Shown piece by piece: positions 53,555-59,568 of a stretch of DNA of 64,000 nucleotides (position 1 is its first letter; the number at the start of each line of letters is the position of its first letter). A program made the translations under genes and the position numbers. Location: positions 1-64,000 of the IMG/VR virus record IMGVR_UViG_3300032309_000931; one strand, given 5' to 3'. This DNA is from a virus. A model generated the notes under the pieces. The model was not told where the DNA came from, did not search any database, and saw only the letters and a program-made list of their open reading frames with translations.

Positions 53555-54532
53555 CTATGTGATGTTAGACCATCCAGAGCCATTCCAAATTTTTATTTGA
53601 GCACCAGATGTCCAGGTACTGCCATTCCAAACCTTTATTTCACTTTGTGACCAACCTGACCCATTCCAAACTTTTGGACCACCAGGAAGTGTTTGTGCGG
53701 TAACAGTAGAACTTCTTTGTCCAACCACTGCTGTTATAGAAGCATAGTTAGATGATGTATGATCATTGGTAACAGCGTTAAGTGCGGCAATTTGAAAATC
53801 ATAAGATGTATTTCTTGTAAGACCAGTTACATTATAAGATCTTGTAGTACTTCCAGTATTTCCAACTAAAACTGACCAGGCACTTGATGAAGATAGCTTA
53901 TAGTTAATTCTATATCCAGTAATTGCAGTACCACCATTATCTGACGGAGCATTCCAGGAAAGTGTAAGTGTATTTATCGAAACATTTGATGATGTTGGTG
54001 ATAGTGGTGCAGATGGTATTGTTTGAAACGCCAGGTAACCACTAATGCTACCAGTATGGGTTGTTGCAGATGGAAGGGTTCGATATGTAGCTCCAGTAGC
54101 ATTTGCAGATCTAGCAAAAGTAAATGTCGAGCCAGAAGTAGTTCTAACTCCATATCCATACTCTGTACCAGCATTAAGAATATATCCAGTCATACCAGAG
54201 TCTGTATATGTTGTAGTTGTATTTGTTAACGCCTTAGCACTACCATAATATGTTCCAGTTATACCCATCTGTACTGATATTCCTGAACCATATGCACCAG
54301 CTGTAGAGTTGTAGCCACCTAATCTTAAAGATATTTCAGAAAGTCTAATTGGATAATTTGTGGCTGCTACCGTTCCTCCAGACTGAAATGCACCAGACTG
54401 AATGGCATCGGTTGTTAGAGGTGTTATTACTGAATAAGCCTCATCCCCAGCACCAAGGCTAAAAATATATGCCGCAGACGATCCAGTTGTATCCCCAGTA
54501 CCATCTCCAACACTATATCCAAATGTAGCCAT
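53555..54532 (-). CDS. Tail appendage with fibronectin type III domain and WNGSxW repeats
   Basis: The 325-residue product has a beta domain at the front, a fibronectin type III domain near residues 180-270 (APSDNGGTAITGYRINYKLS; TRNTSYDFQIAALNA) and a C-terminal tail with three copies of VWNGSGW/IWNGSGW about 13 residues apart. The repeats resemble small aromatic sugar-binding or coat motifs on phage fibres. Confidence 0.82.
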   Translation of the reverse strand: MATFGYSVGDGTGDTTGSSAAYIFSLGAGDEAYSVITPLTTDAIQSGAFQSGGTVAATNYPIRLSEISLRLGGYNSTAGAYGSGISVQMGITGTYYGSAKALTNTTTTYTDSGMTGYILNAGTEYGYGVRTTSGSTFTFARSANATGATYRTLPSATTHTGSISGYLAFQTIPSAPLSPTSSNVSINTLTLSWNAPSDNGGTAITGYRINYKLSSSSAWSVLVGNTGSTTRSYNVTGLTRNTSYDFQIAALNAVTNDHTSSNYASITAVVGQRSSTVTAQTLPGGPKVWNGSGWSQSEIKVWNGSTWTSGAQIKIWNGSGWSNIT

Positions 54533-54540
54533 TGATTATC

Positions 54541-54921
54541 CTAGTAGTCTACCCAGATATCTCCAGCTGTAAGATTTGCTGTAGCTGGTTCATTTGTAGA
54601 AACAATAATTTTTCTAGTTTCGCCAATAGCTGTTGTATTAACATTAAATCCAGCAGTGGTTGTTCCATACCAGATGGCACCCTTGATTGCTGAAGATGCC
54701 TGTCCAACTAAATTAATTGCAGTATTTGCTGAAGTAGCTGAAGACGTAATTGTTCCTGTAGACGAAATTGCACCAGTAAAAGCTTGACCAGCAGTATTTG
54801 CTTTTGATGCAATGTCGTCAGCAATACTTACGTGATAATTTGAGAATGCTGCAACAATATTAGCATTTTCTCCTAGATCTGGAATAGTTCCAGTAATTCC
54901 TGAGCTTGTGTTTGATCCCAT
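54541..54921 (-). CDS. Small appendage protein
   Basis: The 126-residue product has an N-terminal helical block (TIPDLGENANIVAAFSNYHV) and a C-terminal beta cap (RKIIVSTNEPATANLTAGDI, WVDY) common at the ends of phage fibre proteins. TATAAT lies eight positions before the ATG, so the transcript is almost leaderless. Confidence 0.74.
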   Translation of the reverse strand: MGSNTSSGITGTIPDLGENANIVAAFSNYHVSIADDIASKANTAGQAFTGAISSTGTITSSATSANTAINLVGQASSAIKGAIWYGTTTAGFNVNTTAIGETRKIIVSTNEPATANLTAGDIWVDY

Positions 54922-54928
54922 AAAATTA

Positions 54929-54936
54929 ATTATATC
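54929..54936 (-). promoter_or_regulatory. Extended -10 promoter before 54921
   Basis: TGATATAAT on the minus strand, with the predicted transcription start one base from the ATG. It overlaps the stop of the 37-residue gene at 54935-55048. Confidence 0.5.
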
Positions 54937-55048
54937 AGAAAACTAGAGATGTAGTTTTGTTTTTGTAAACTGTAGGAACTCCGCCTACTGTTACTTTAAT
55001 TACTGGAGGTAATGAGGTTTTAGAATCTACAATTTTGATAACTGCCAT
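54935..55048 (-). CDS. 37-residue mini-protein
   Basis: MAVIKIVDSKTSLPPVIKVT... is a tiny beta-rich peptide that begins in a TAATG overlap with the stop of 55048-55419 and ends at the promoter of the next gene. The coupling and its position within the appendage block suggest a real gene; function unknown. Confidence 0.62.
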   Translation of the reverse strand: MAVIKIVDSKTSLPPVIKVTVGGVPTVYKNKTTSLVF

Positions 55049-55419
55049 TAGAGGCTACCCCCAACATCTCCAACTACACTAATAGTTCCAACGATAGGAG
55101 TCCAGATTTCTGTACCAGTATCTATCTGTAGGTCGAATAATAATTCTGCTACGATTGATCCGTATGTGTTACCCCACTCAACAGTAACATCTGATGGTGC
55201 TGTAATTGTCAAAACGTTTGCAGCAAAAGAAGTTTCAAGCTCATACTCTGTATCTGTCTTTGGGTTAAAGGCAACTGCCACAAAGTCCCAACCAGTTGTT
55301 GTATAAGATGTAGTTTCATCATCATTTAAAAATGAAACTTTAATAGAAGAGCTATCACCACGGACAACTTTCCAGGTAACACGAGCAGGGTCAGACCCAA
55401 AGAATTCTTGAAGTGCCAT
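55048..55419 (-). CDS. Baseplate-upper-like protein B
   Basis: The 123-residue paralogue of 53130-53534 shares VTWKVVRGDSSSIKVSFLND at the front and the ending TEIWTPIVGTISVVGDVGG. Probably an adaptor that holds fibres on the tail tip. TATAAT lies exactly seven positions before the ATG, so it is a leaderless candidate. Confidence 0.77.
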   Translation of the reverse strand: MALQEFFGSDPARVTWKVVRGDSSSIKVSFLNDDETTSYTTTGWDFVAVAFNPKTDTEYELETSFAANVLTITAPSDVTVEWGNTYGSIVAELLFDLQIDTGTEIWTPIVGTISVVGDVGGSL

Positions 55420-55425
55420 ACCTTT

Positions 55426-55431
55426 ATTATA
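55426..55431 (-). promoter_or_regulatory. -10 box of leaderless gene 55419
   Basis: TATAAT on the minus strand with the predicted +1 at the A of the ATG. AAAGG lies between but is too close to serve as a Shine-Dalgarno site. Confidence 0.5.
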
Positions 55432-55444
55432 ACATAATTAAAGA

Positions 55445-55489
55445 CTGACACTCAGGATGGTGGGTATGAGAGACGAACCTGAGTGCCAG
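55445..55489 (-). terminator. Long hairpin, terminator or attenuator
   Basis: CTGGCACTCAGG pairs with CCTGAGTGTCAG (12 bases, one G-T) followed by TCTTTAATT on the minus strand. The stem contains nearly the whole predicted 13-residue peptide gene at 55452-55493, so it could be an attenuator. Confidence 0.75.
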
Positions 55490-55493
55490 CCAT
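55452..55493 (-). CDS. Possible leaderless leader peptide
   Basis: MAGTQVRLSYPPS starts exactly seven positions after a TGATATAAT box (minus strand, -10 ending at 55500) and lies within the terminator stem. This geometry matches other leaderless genes here, but a 13-residue reading frame could be chance. Confidence 0.35.
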   Translation of the reverse strand: MAGTQVRLSYPPS

Positions 55494-55499
55494 TATTTA

Positions 55500-55507
55500 A
55501 TTATATC
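55500..55507 (-). promoter_or_regulatory. Extended -10 promoter upstream of hairpin
   Basis: CTGATATAAT on the minus strand, just beyond the lysis peptidase stop; it would transcribe the hairpin and then 55419-55048. Confidence 0.5.
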
Positions 55508-55510
55508 AGA

Positions 55511-56209
55511 TCAATCAATAGTTATGTAAAACAAAGAACTACCTTTTTCCATCTGAATAAGAGTTCGTTGATGAGCATCAAAATTTCTGTCTGCTTCTAT
55601 AACTCTAACAAATGTTGGTCTACCAAGCCAGGAATTTAGTAGTTCTAAATCTCTAACATAAGTATCCCTATAAGGATTAAGTGCGTCAATCACTTTACCG
55701 TCACCGATATAAATACCGATGTGGTGGAAGTAACGCCCCCATCCCCATCCTACAAGGTCTCCAGGTAGAACATTTGCTTGATCAACTCTTGGACCCAAAG
55801 CCATAATTGATGAAGCTGAATGCCTAACATCAATTCCTAGCTGATTTGCCAAGACGTGTTTAACAAATCCACTACAGTCAAAACCTCTTGTAGTTGAACC
55901 ACCATACCAGTATGGAGTTCCTTGGAAAGATACAGCGTATGCAACAAATTTTGACTGTACAGATTCAGGATCAGCAATGCGATCTGCTTCTGCTTTCATA
56001 ACTTGTTCATATGCTGCGTCATATTTAATTTTATATTCTGCTTGTGCAGATTGTACTGTCTCTCGTAATTCAGCTCCCGAAAGAACTGACCTAGAAATAG
56101 TGACATCATCTGCCACGGCATCTGGAGAAGAGCATACGCTCAGCCCAAATAGTATTGATAAAACAATAGAACTTAATAAAAAGCTCTTTAGTCTAGGATT
56201 TGTTTTCAT
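55511..56209 (-). CDS. Secreted NlpC/P60 peptidase (endolysin-type)
   Basis: The 232-residue peptidoglycan peptidase has an N-terminal signal peptide (MKTNPRLKSFLLSSIVLSIL, then LFGLSVCSSPDAVADD), so it can be exported by Sec. A coiled segment follows, then the NlpC/P60 domain: GGSTTRGFDCSGFVKHVLAN (catalytic Cys), WGRYFHHIGIYIGDGKVIDA (catalytic His). It cuts stem-peptide bonds for lysis. AGGAGGAGG precedes the ATG. There is no canonical lipobox. Confidence 0.87.
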   Translation of the reverse strand: MKTNPRLKSFLLSSIVLSILFGLSVCSSPDAVADDVTISRSVLSGAELRETVQSAQAEYKIKYDAAYEQVMKAEADRIADPESVQSKFVAYAVSFQGTPYWYGGSTTRGFDCSGFVKHVLANQLGIDVRHSASSIMALGPRVDQANVLPGDLVGWGWGRYFHHIGIYIGDGKVIDALNPYRDTYVRDLELLNSWLGRPTFVRVIEADRNFDAHQRTLIQMEKGSSLFYITID

Positions 56210-56246
56210 ATTTCAGATACCTCCTCCTCTTATAAAGAGAAAACAC

Positions 56247-56261
56247 CTTATTGGCTAAGGC
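56247..56261 (-). terminator. Small hairpin upstream of lysin gene
   Basis: CCTTA-GCCAA-TAAGG then TGTTTTCTCTTT on the minus strand, a short terminator or 5' hairpin between the holin-like gene and the peptidase. TATACT lies just upstream (56280-56275), so it may instead be in the peptidase leader. Confidence 0.5.
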
Positions 56262-56358
56262 GTTGTAGGTTCAAGTATAACAGAGTTTATTCGATATTGC
56301 AAATTGCAACTGTTACGAAATGTTACACCAGTAATTTACAGGTATTTTGATATCAGAG

Positions 56359-56388
56359 TTGACAGGGGTTGCTGAGGTGTGTTATATT
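56359..56388 (+). promoter_or_regulatory. Consensus-like promoter (TTGACA/TATATT)
   Basis: TTGACA with an 18-base spacer to TATATT is the most sigma70-like promoter in the window. It points into the purine-rich region and toward the holin-like gene in antisense. Confidence 0.65.
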
Positions 56389-56394
56389 ACTATA

Positions 56395-56448
56395 ATGGGG
56401 GGGAATAGAAGTATAAGAAAAAACAAAATAGAAGAAAGAAACCCCTAA
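56395..56448 (+). CDS. Possible leaderless 17-residue peptide
   Basis: MGGNRSIRKNKIEERNP starts exactly seven positions after TATATT, the spacing of the leaderless genes. It is basic and without similarity known to me. It may be a leader peptide or simply a by-product of an antisense RNA. Confidence 0.35.
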   Translation: MGGNRSIRKNKIEERNP

Positions 56449-56500
56449 GAAAAGTTCTTCGAAAACAAGTCAAATCAAGTCCGAAGGACATTAGTGTTAC

Positions 56501-56791
56501 TTATTTTTTGCTAATGTAATTGACGAACATCTCAGTTAACTTGTCAATCTTATCATCTAGCTTTTCGTGAAATTTTTCACCTTGTTGATTCTGAACTTTT
56601 AAATCTAGAATATCTTGTTCAAGTCTAGTTACTTGATCTTTCATTGATGAACCACTATTAGGTTTAAGTTCTTTTTTGATATCATCGAAGTAGTGTCTGA
56701 CTAACCATCTTACTCCTGTTGCTGTGATAGTAATAATAGTAGCAGCACTAATTGTTATACCAAGAATCATCTGAAAAACCTCTAAAGCCAT
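56501..56791 (-). CDS. Holin-like membrane protein
   Basis: This 96-residue protein has one strong transmembrane helix (MILGITISAATIITITATGV) and a coiled-coil C-terminal half (DQVTRLEQDILDLKVQNQQG). Placed before the exported peptidase, it probably permeabilises or signals at the membrane for lysis. The positive face (RWLVRHYFDDIKK) follows the helix. TATAAT lies ten positions before the ATG. Confidence 0.78.
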   Translation of the reverse strand: MALEVFQMILGITISAATIITITATGVRWLVRHYFDDIKKELKPNSGSSMKDQVTRLEQDILDLKVQNQQGEKFHEKLDDKIDKLTEMFVNYISKK

Positions 56792-56995
56792 AGTATAACT
56801 ATTATAAACTATCTTTTACTACATCTTGATATAAAGTTCTCCGACAATAACTAGATATAGTGTCATTAAAGCGAAGCGGAAAATTCGGCGGCGAATAGAG
56901 TATCCCAAACACCCTATCCCCAAACAAGGATAAAGAAACATCCAATACAGGGGCAATATGTGTTAACACACCGAATGTGTTGATATACTAGATAT
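56792..56995. promoter_or_regulatory. Divergent intergenic region with operator-like palindrome
   Basis: This 200-base gap holds the minus-strand holin promoter (TATAAT near 56806) and, toward its right end, the perfect palindrome GTGTTAACAC (56960-56969) next to GTGTTGA and the plus-strand -10 TATACT at 56984-56989. The palindrome sits in the -35 area and could be an operator. Confidence 0.5.
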
Positions 56996-57205
56996 ATGAC
57001 CGATGAACAAAAGCCTGTAATGCCTTGGGACCTACTTAATCCAAACCAGCCTCGTAGCACAAAAGAACTTAAAGCAGAGCGTCTTGCCATATGTGCAGAA
57101 TGTCCTTTATATAATTCATTTGCCCATACGTGTACAATATGTAAATGTTTTATGAAGATGAAGACTAAACTTGCTCACGCTTATTGTCCTATACATAAAT
57201 GGTGA
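56996..57205 (+). CDS. Cysteine-rich metal-binding mini-protein
   Basis: The 69-residue product has ICAECPLYNSFAHTCTICKC followed by FMKMKTKLAHAYCPIHKW. CxxC ... CxxCxC ... C is a well-known small phage family (also in cyanophages) thought to bind zinc or an iron-sulfur cluster. It is a leaderless candidate: TATACT ends exactly seven positions before the ATG and there is no Shine-Dalgarno. Confidence 0.85.
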   Translation: MTDEQKPVMPWDLLNPNQPRSTKELKAERLAICAECPLYNSFAHTCTICKCFMKMKTKLAHAYCPIHKW

Positions 57206-57316
57206 ATACACATCAGGCAAGCGTTGCTTGCTGTATACCGTTGAAAAATAGACCATCTCGTATCCAAGTACCAAAATATATTCTAGCTCGTTAGAGAGCC
57301 TCTGAGAGCTTTATGA

Positions 57317-57322
57317 TATAAT
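57317..57322 (+). promoter_or_regulatory. -10 box of leaderless gene 57329
   Basis: TATAAT, with +1 predicted at the ATG. A GAGAGCCTCTGAGAGC stretch (57295-57309) precedes it, resembling the structured repeat at 58302. Confidence 0.5.
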
Positions 57323-57328
57323 TATTCT

Positions 57329-57502
57329 ATGGAAACAAATTATATGCACAAGGACTGGCTCACCGAACAATTTGTAGAGCTAAAGAAAACATCTCGTCAG
57401 ATCTCAAGAGAGATTAATGTATCAAGAAAGATTATTAACGTATGTCTATTGAACTTTGGTCTTATTACAAGAGATGAATTGGAAGATTCTGATCTACCGT
57501 GA
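57329..57502 (+). CDS. Leaderless helix-turn-helix mini-protein
   Basis: The 57-residue protein (SRQISREINVSRKIINVCLL) is a bare helix-turn-helix. It could be the regulator that binds the right-arm promoters or the upstream palindrome. The A of the ATG is seven positions after TATAAT and no Shine-Dalgarno exists. Its TGA overlaps the GTG of the next gene. Confidence 0.72.
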   Translation: METNYMHKDWLTEQFVELKKTSRQISREINVSRKIINVCLLNFGLITRDELEDSDLP

Positions 57503-57645
57503 CAAATAGTGACATCTTCATTTTGATCATTTGCTTTGCACCTGTTGCAGCAGTGGCTATTGGGTTATTGTCTTTCTATTATGCATTTAGAGTTGATCAG
57601 GATGTATTTAGTGGAGATCTAGACTTCGATACCGTCGATTTCTAA
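57499..57645 (+). CDS. Single-span membrane mini-protein
   Basis: This 48-residue protein begins GTG within the preceding stop (GTGA). One transmembrane helix (IFILIICFAPVAAVAIGLLS) is followed by a short acidic tail (QDVFSGDLDFDTVDF). It may be a spanin, toxin or superinfection-exclusion factor; I cannot choose. Confidence 0.66.
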   Translation: MTNSDIFILIICFAPVAAVAIGLLSFYYAFRVDQDVFSGDLDFDTVDF

Positions 57646-57885
57646 AACATCCAAATCTGAATAATTTTTTATTTGTCGTATGCGACGAATTCTGAATATT
57701 TTTTTTTATTTTTGGATTTAGACATTTTCTGAATAATTTGATTATGTGTATGATACACGATCTGAGAGAATAAAACACTAAATCTTAGTGAGCACACTGC
57801 CTAAGCACTGCCTCTAATCGAGAATTGACTACTGGTGCCACCTAATAAATAGGAATAGTACTAGTGACTAGTGCCACCTAGTAAT
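57646..57885. other. AT-rich gap with CTGAATAATTT iterons and CTAG-rich repeats
   Basis: No gene is seen in this 240-base gap. CTGAATAWTTT occurs three times (57657, 57692, 57729; spacing 35 and 37) within a very AT-rich stretch with a T9 run. From 57831 a 23-base repeat ACTRGTGCCACCTARTAA occurs twice with inverted CTAGG/CCTAG around it, forming the 3' end of the minus-strand gene at 57886. It could be an easily melted element. Confidence 0.5.
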
Positions 57886-58047
57886 CTAGGCTAGTGGAAT
57901 CCAAGACCCACACTCTAGGCACGTGTCCGTAGCAACGTGGAACCAAGATTCTTCGTCACACACTACGCAGTCAGCGATAGCGTATCCTTCAACGTGCTGT
58001 CCACTAGCGAGCATTTCGTCACATTCTTCTGAGAGTAGCATTTCCAT
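57886..58047 (-). CDS. Zinc-ribbon mini-protein (minus strand)
   Basis: The 53-residue product (AIADCVVCDEESW ... DTCLECGSWIPLA) has two CxxC pairs. AAAGGACAGACAA precedes the ATG, the same leader as the plus-strand cassettes, and a TGTCCGTGCT-(N6)-TAGTAT promoter lies upstream, so this is the only cassette that points left. Confidence 0.8.
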   Translation of the reverse strand: MEMLLSEECDEMLASGQHVEGYAIADCVVCDEESWFHVATDTCLECGSWIPLA

Positions 58048-58083
58048 TTGTCTGTCCTTTGTTTGTGTTTCTTTGATATCTAA

Positions 58084-58105
58084 ATACTATGTCATAGCAC
58101 GGACA
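58084..58105 (-). promoter_or_regulatory. Cassette promoter, minus strand
   Basis: TGTCCGTGCT then TAGTAT, 16-base offset, driving 58047. This is the sole reverse copy of the right-arm promoter family. Confidence 0.72.
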
Positions 58106-58165
58106 TATAACTACCAATACCGCACATATTTAGGTGAACAATAGGTTAACAAATTTTGCGCCCCC

Positions 58166-58189
58166 CACGCAACATTCTTGCGTGTTTTT
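58166..58189 (+). terminator. Intrinsic terminator hairpin
   Basis: CACGCAA-CATTC-TTGCGTG followed by TTTTT. This is a perfect seven-base stem, preceded by the GCGCCCC element found in several gaps. Confidence 0.82.
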
Positions 58190-58247
58190 ACGACTTACGC
58201 AATAAATCCCCAAATAGCCTGTTTTTAGCCCTATTCTGGTAGTTTTA

Positions 58248-58269
58248 TGTCGGTGGTCGATGTTACACT
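58248..58269 (+). promoter_or_regulatory. Cassette promoter 1
   Basis: TGTCGGTGGTC with TACACT 16 bases downstream of the first T. It transcribes the structured RNA element and the gene at 58389. Confidence 0.75.
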
Positions 58270-58288
58270 AAATATATAAACAAACAGA

Positions 58289-58370
58289 GAAACCAAAGAG
58301 AGTGAGCCTCTCAGAGCAAATAAGACCCAAAGGGTATGAGCCTCTCAGAGCAAATAAATCTCAAGGTTTC
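58289..58370 (+). ncRNA. Structured leader with two conserved loops
   Basis: GAAACC/GGTTTC and GAGA/TCTC form an outer stem. Inside lie two copies of TGAGCCTCTCAGAGCAAATAA (58303 and 58337) with ACCC-AAA-GGGT between. A related single-loop element is at 60375-60416. It lies in the 5' leader of the mini-gene at 58389 and may be a ligand- or protein-binding RNA. Confidence 0.55.
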
Positions 58371-58388
58371 AGATAAGGATAGAAAATA

Positions 58389-58499
58389 ATGAATGAATTT
58401 CACGGAAATTGCCAAAAGTGTGGCACTTGGAATCGAATTGCGTTTGTAGGTTCGATGTCCCTTAGCCAATTGCTTTGCAAGGCTTGCCGTAACAAGTAA
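58389..58499 (+). CDS. Zinc-ribbon mini-protein, paralogue A
   Basis: This 36-residue protein (MNEFHGNCQKCGTWNRIAFV, then LLCKACRNK) has CxxC...CxxC ligands and is a close paralogue of 58692-58814. It starts right after the structured leader, with AAGGATAG upstream and a TAATG junction. The base-pairing leader suggests regulated expression. Confidence 0.78.
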   Translation: MNEFHGNCQKCGTWNRIAFVGSMSLSQLLCKACRNK

Positions 58500-58645
58500 G
58501 CCCCATAGCTTGTGCATAAGTTATCCACAGGCGGCGCACCACCATATCTAGTAACATACTGACATTTACGTACTACATATAGATTCCCCTGAATTATAAC
58601 AAAATGGTAACATAGCGTAACAATAGGGCATATCGATTAGTTATA
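58500..58645 (+). other. Gap with DnaA box
   Basis: This holds the first perfect DnaA box (58521-58529) within TTATCCACAGGCGGCGCACC, and AT-rich sequence up to the next promoter. No gene is seen. Confidence 0.5.
58521..58529 (+). other. DnaA box 1
   Basis: TTATCCACA, a perfect match to the DnaA-box consensus TTATNCACA. Confidence 0.8.
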
Positions 58646-58667
58646 TGTCGGTGGTCTGTGTTAGGCT
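58646..58667 (+). promoter_or_regulatory. Cassette promoter 2
   Basis: TGTCGGTGGTC then TAGGCT (weaker -10), offset 16, driving 58692. Confidence 0.68.
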
Positions 58668-58691
58668 GTAGACATAAAGAAAGGAAATGAA

Positions 58692-58814
58692 ATGAACGAA
58701 TTTCACGGTAACTGCCAGAACTGTAAGGTCTGGACAAAGGTAGCCTTCAATGGCTCAATGGGTCTGAGTGAGTTGCTCTGCTCGCTCTGCCGTATGACAC
58801 AGGCTACCAAGTAG
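58692..58814 (+). CDS. Zinc-ribbon mini-protein, paralogue B
   Basis: This 40-residue protein (MNEFHGNCQNCKVWTKVAFN, LLCSLCRMTQATK) is a tandem duplicate of 58389 with the same CxxC pairs. AAAGGA lies upstream. Its TAG overlaps the front of the next promoter. Confidence 0.8.
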   Translation: MNEFHGNCQNCKVWTKVAFNGSMGLSELLCSLCRMTQATK

Positions 58815-58819
58815 TTTCG

Positions 58820-58841
58820 TGTCGTACCTCTAGGCTATACT
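58820..58841 (+). promoter_or_regulatory. Cassette promoter 3
   Basis: A variant core TGTCGTACCTC followed by TATACT at the same 16-base offset; drives 58867. Confidence 0.68.
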
Positions 58842-58866
58842 GATAACAACAAGTAAGGACAAACAA

Positions 58867-59046
58867 ATGGAAATCGAAAACGAAATCGACATCAACGAAG
58901 TTGAGGACATCAACATCAACACTCTCACGCCTAAGCAAATGGCACTACGCCTAAACGCTCTCGTTCGTTTGGCTCAGGGTGAAACATTCACTACCCACGA
59001 TTTTGAGGAAGCCCTAACGCTCACTCGCAAACTGGCTAAGCGATAG
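58867..59046 (+). CDS. Acidic small protein, unknown
   Basis: The 59-residue protein has an acidic front (MEIENEIDINEVEDININTL) and a helical end (FEEALTLTRKLAKR). Clear AAGGACAAAC upstream. No motif is recognised; an acidic DNA-mimic-like front is possible. Confidence 0.74.
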   Translation: MEIENEIDINEVEDININTLTPKQMALRLNALVRLAQGETFTTHDFEEALTLTRKLAKR

Positions 59047-59054
59047 GGGAACCA

Positions 59055-59144
59055 ATGCTAGTCTCAAACATCGCCACAGTAATTTGTGTGCTACTAATCG
59101 GATACCTAATAATCTACATCGCTCAGGAGATAAGCAATGACTAA
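59055..59144 (+). CDS. Membrane micropeptide
   Basis: This 29-residue peptide is almost all one transmembrane helix (IATVICVLLIGYLIIYIAQE). AGGGGAACCA precedes it. The end overlaps the next gene by eight bases. Confidence 0.65.
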   Translation: MLVSNIATVICVLLIGYLIIYIAQEISND

Positions 59145-59226
59145 ATGTAAAGAGTGTAAGCGTAACCTAACTGTAATAATCGAAAACTATCCTGATTTGT
59201 GTTGGTCGTGTGTGATGGAACAGTAG
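59137..59226 (+). CDS. Zinc-ribbon micropeptide
   Basis: MTKCKECKRNLTVIIENYPD, then LCWSCVMEQ: 29 residues with two CxxC pairs and little else. CAGGAGATA within the previous gene gives a ribosome-binding site. Confidence 0.72.
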   Translation: MTKCKECKRNLTVIIENYPDLCWSCVMEQ

Positions 59227-59236
59227 GCGGATCGAC

Positions 59237-59288
59237 TTATCCACAGCCCCCGAAAAGTTATCCACAGGGGGGCGCAAACTTATCCACA
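59237..59288 (+). other. Three DnaA boxes, helically phased
   Basis: Perfect TTATCCACA at 59237-59245, 59258-59266 and 59280-59288, in one orientation and spaced 21 and 22 bases (two helical turns), so DnaA molecules would sit on one face. Confidence 0.82.
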
Positions 59289-59347
59289 GCCTGTTAGTAA
59301 CTTAGTTACGAATTGTTACGAACTTTCCCTAAAATTCCCTAGTTTTA

Positions 59348-59369
59348 TGTCGGTGGTCAATGATAAAAT
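59348..59369 (+). promoter_or_regulatory. Cassette promoter 4
   Basis: TGTCGGTGGTC with TAAAAT at 16-base offset; a TTCCCT box lies upstream. Drives 59396. Confidence 0.73.
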
Positions 59370-59395
59370 GTAAACATACAAGCAAAGGACAAAAA

Positions 59396-59512
59396 ATGAA
59401 CTGGTATCAAGTACTCGTAGAGTATGATGAAATGATTGGCACAATCTATGTTGCGGCAGATGAATTGGAAGCATTCAAGGCAAAGTATAAAGTGCTAAGC
59501 GTAATCATCTAG
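59396..59512 (+). CDS. Small protein, unknown
   Basis: The 38-residue product (MNWYQVLVEYDEMIGTIYVA ... VLSVII) looks like a small alpha-beta fold; AAAGGAC upstream. It resembles the next gene in size and style (front TVLVE). No function is known. Confidence 0.74.
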   Translation: MNWYQVLVEYDEMIGTIYVAADELEAFKAKYKVLSVII

Positions 59513-59519
59513 GGTTTCG

Positions 59520-59541
59520 TGTCGGTGGTCGCTGGTATACT
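59520..59541 (+). promoter_or_regulatory. Cassette promoter 5
   Basis: TGTCGGTGGTC with TATACT at offset 16, eight bases after the previous TAG. Confidence 0.77.
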
Positions 59542-59568
59542 AATAACATAAACAAGAAAAGGACAATA

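Larger units (their letters stand above)
56265..56500. other. Intergenic region with plus-strand promoter
   Basis: Apart from the short hairpin and -10 box on its left, this 236-base gap contains a strong plus-strand promoter (TTGACA 56359-56364, spacer 18, TATATT 56383-56388) and a purine-rich stretch to 56460. No other gene is seen. Confidence 0.55.

Noticed and set aside
56100-56209. Lipoprotein lipobox in the lysin signal peptide
   Set aside because: LSVC has valine before cysteine, not Gly/Ala/Ser, so a Sec signal peptide is more likely.
56265-56300. TAGGTTCAAGTAT resembling a tRNA T-arm
   Set aside because: No pairing T-stem, acceptor stem or anticodon arm; no tRNA was found anywhere in the gaps.
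58336-58389. A 17-residue frame (MSLSEQINLKVSDKDRK) in the structured leader, joined to the next gene by TAATG
   Set aside because: The ribosome site is too close to the ATG, and the related copies at 58302 and 60384 read differently downstream, so RNA structure explains the conservation better.
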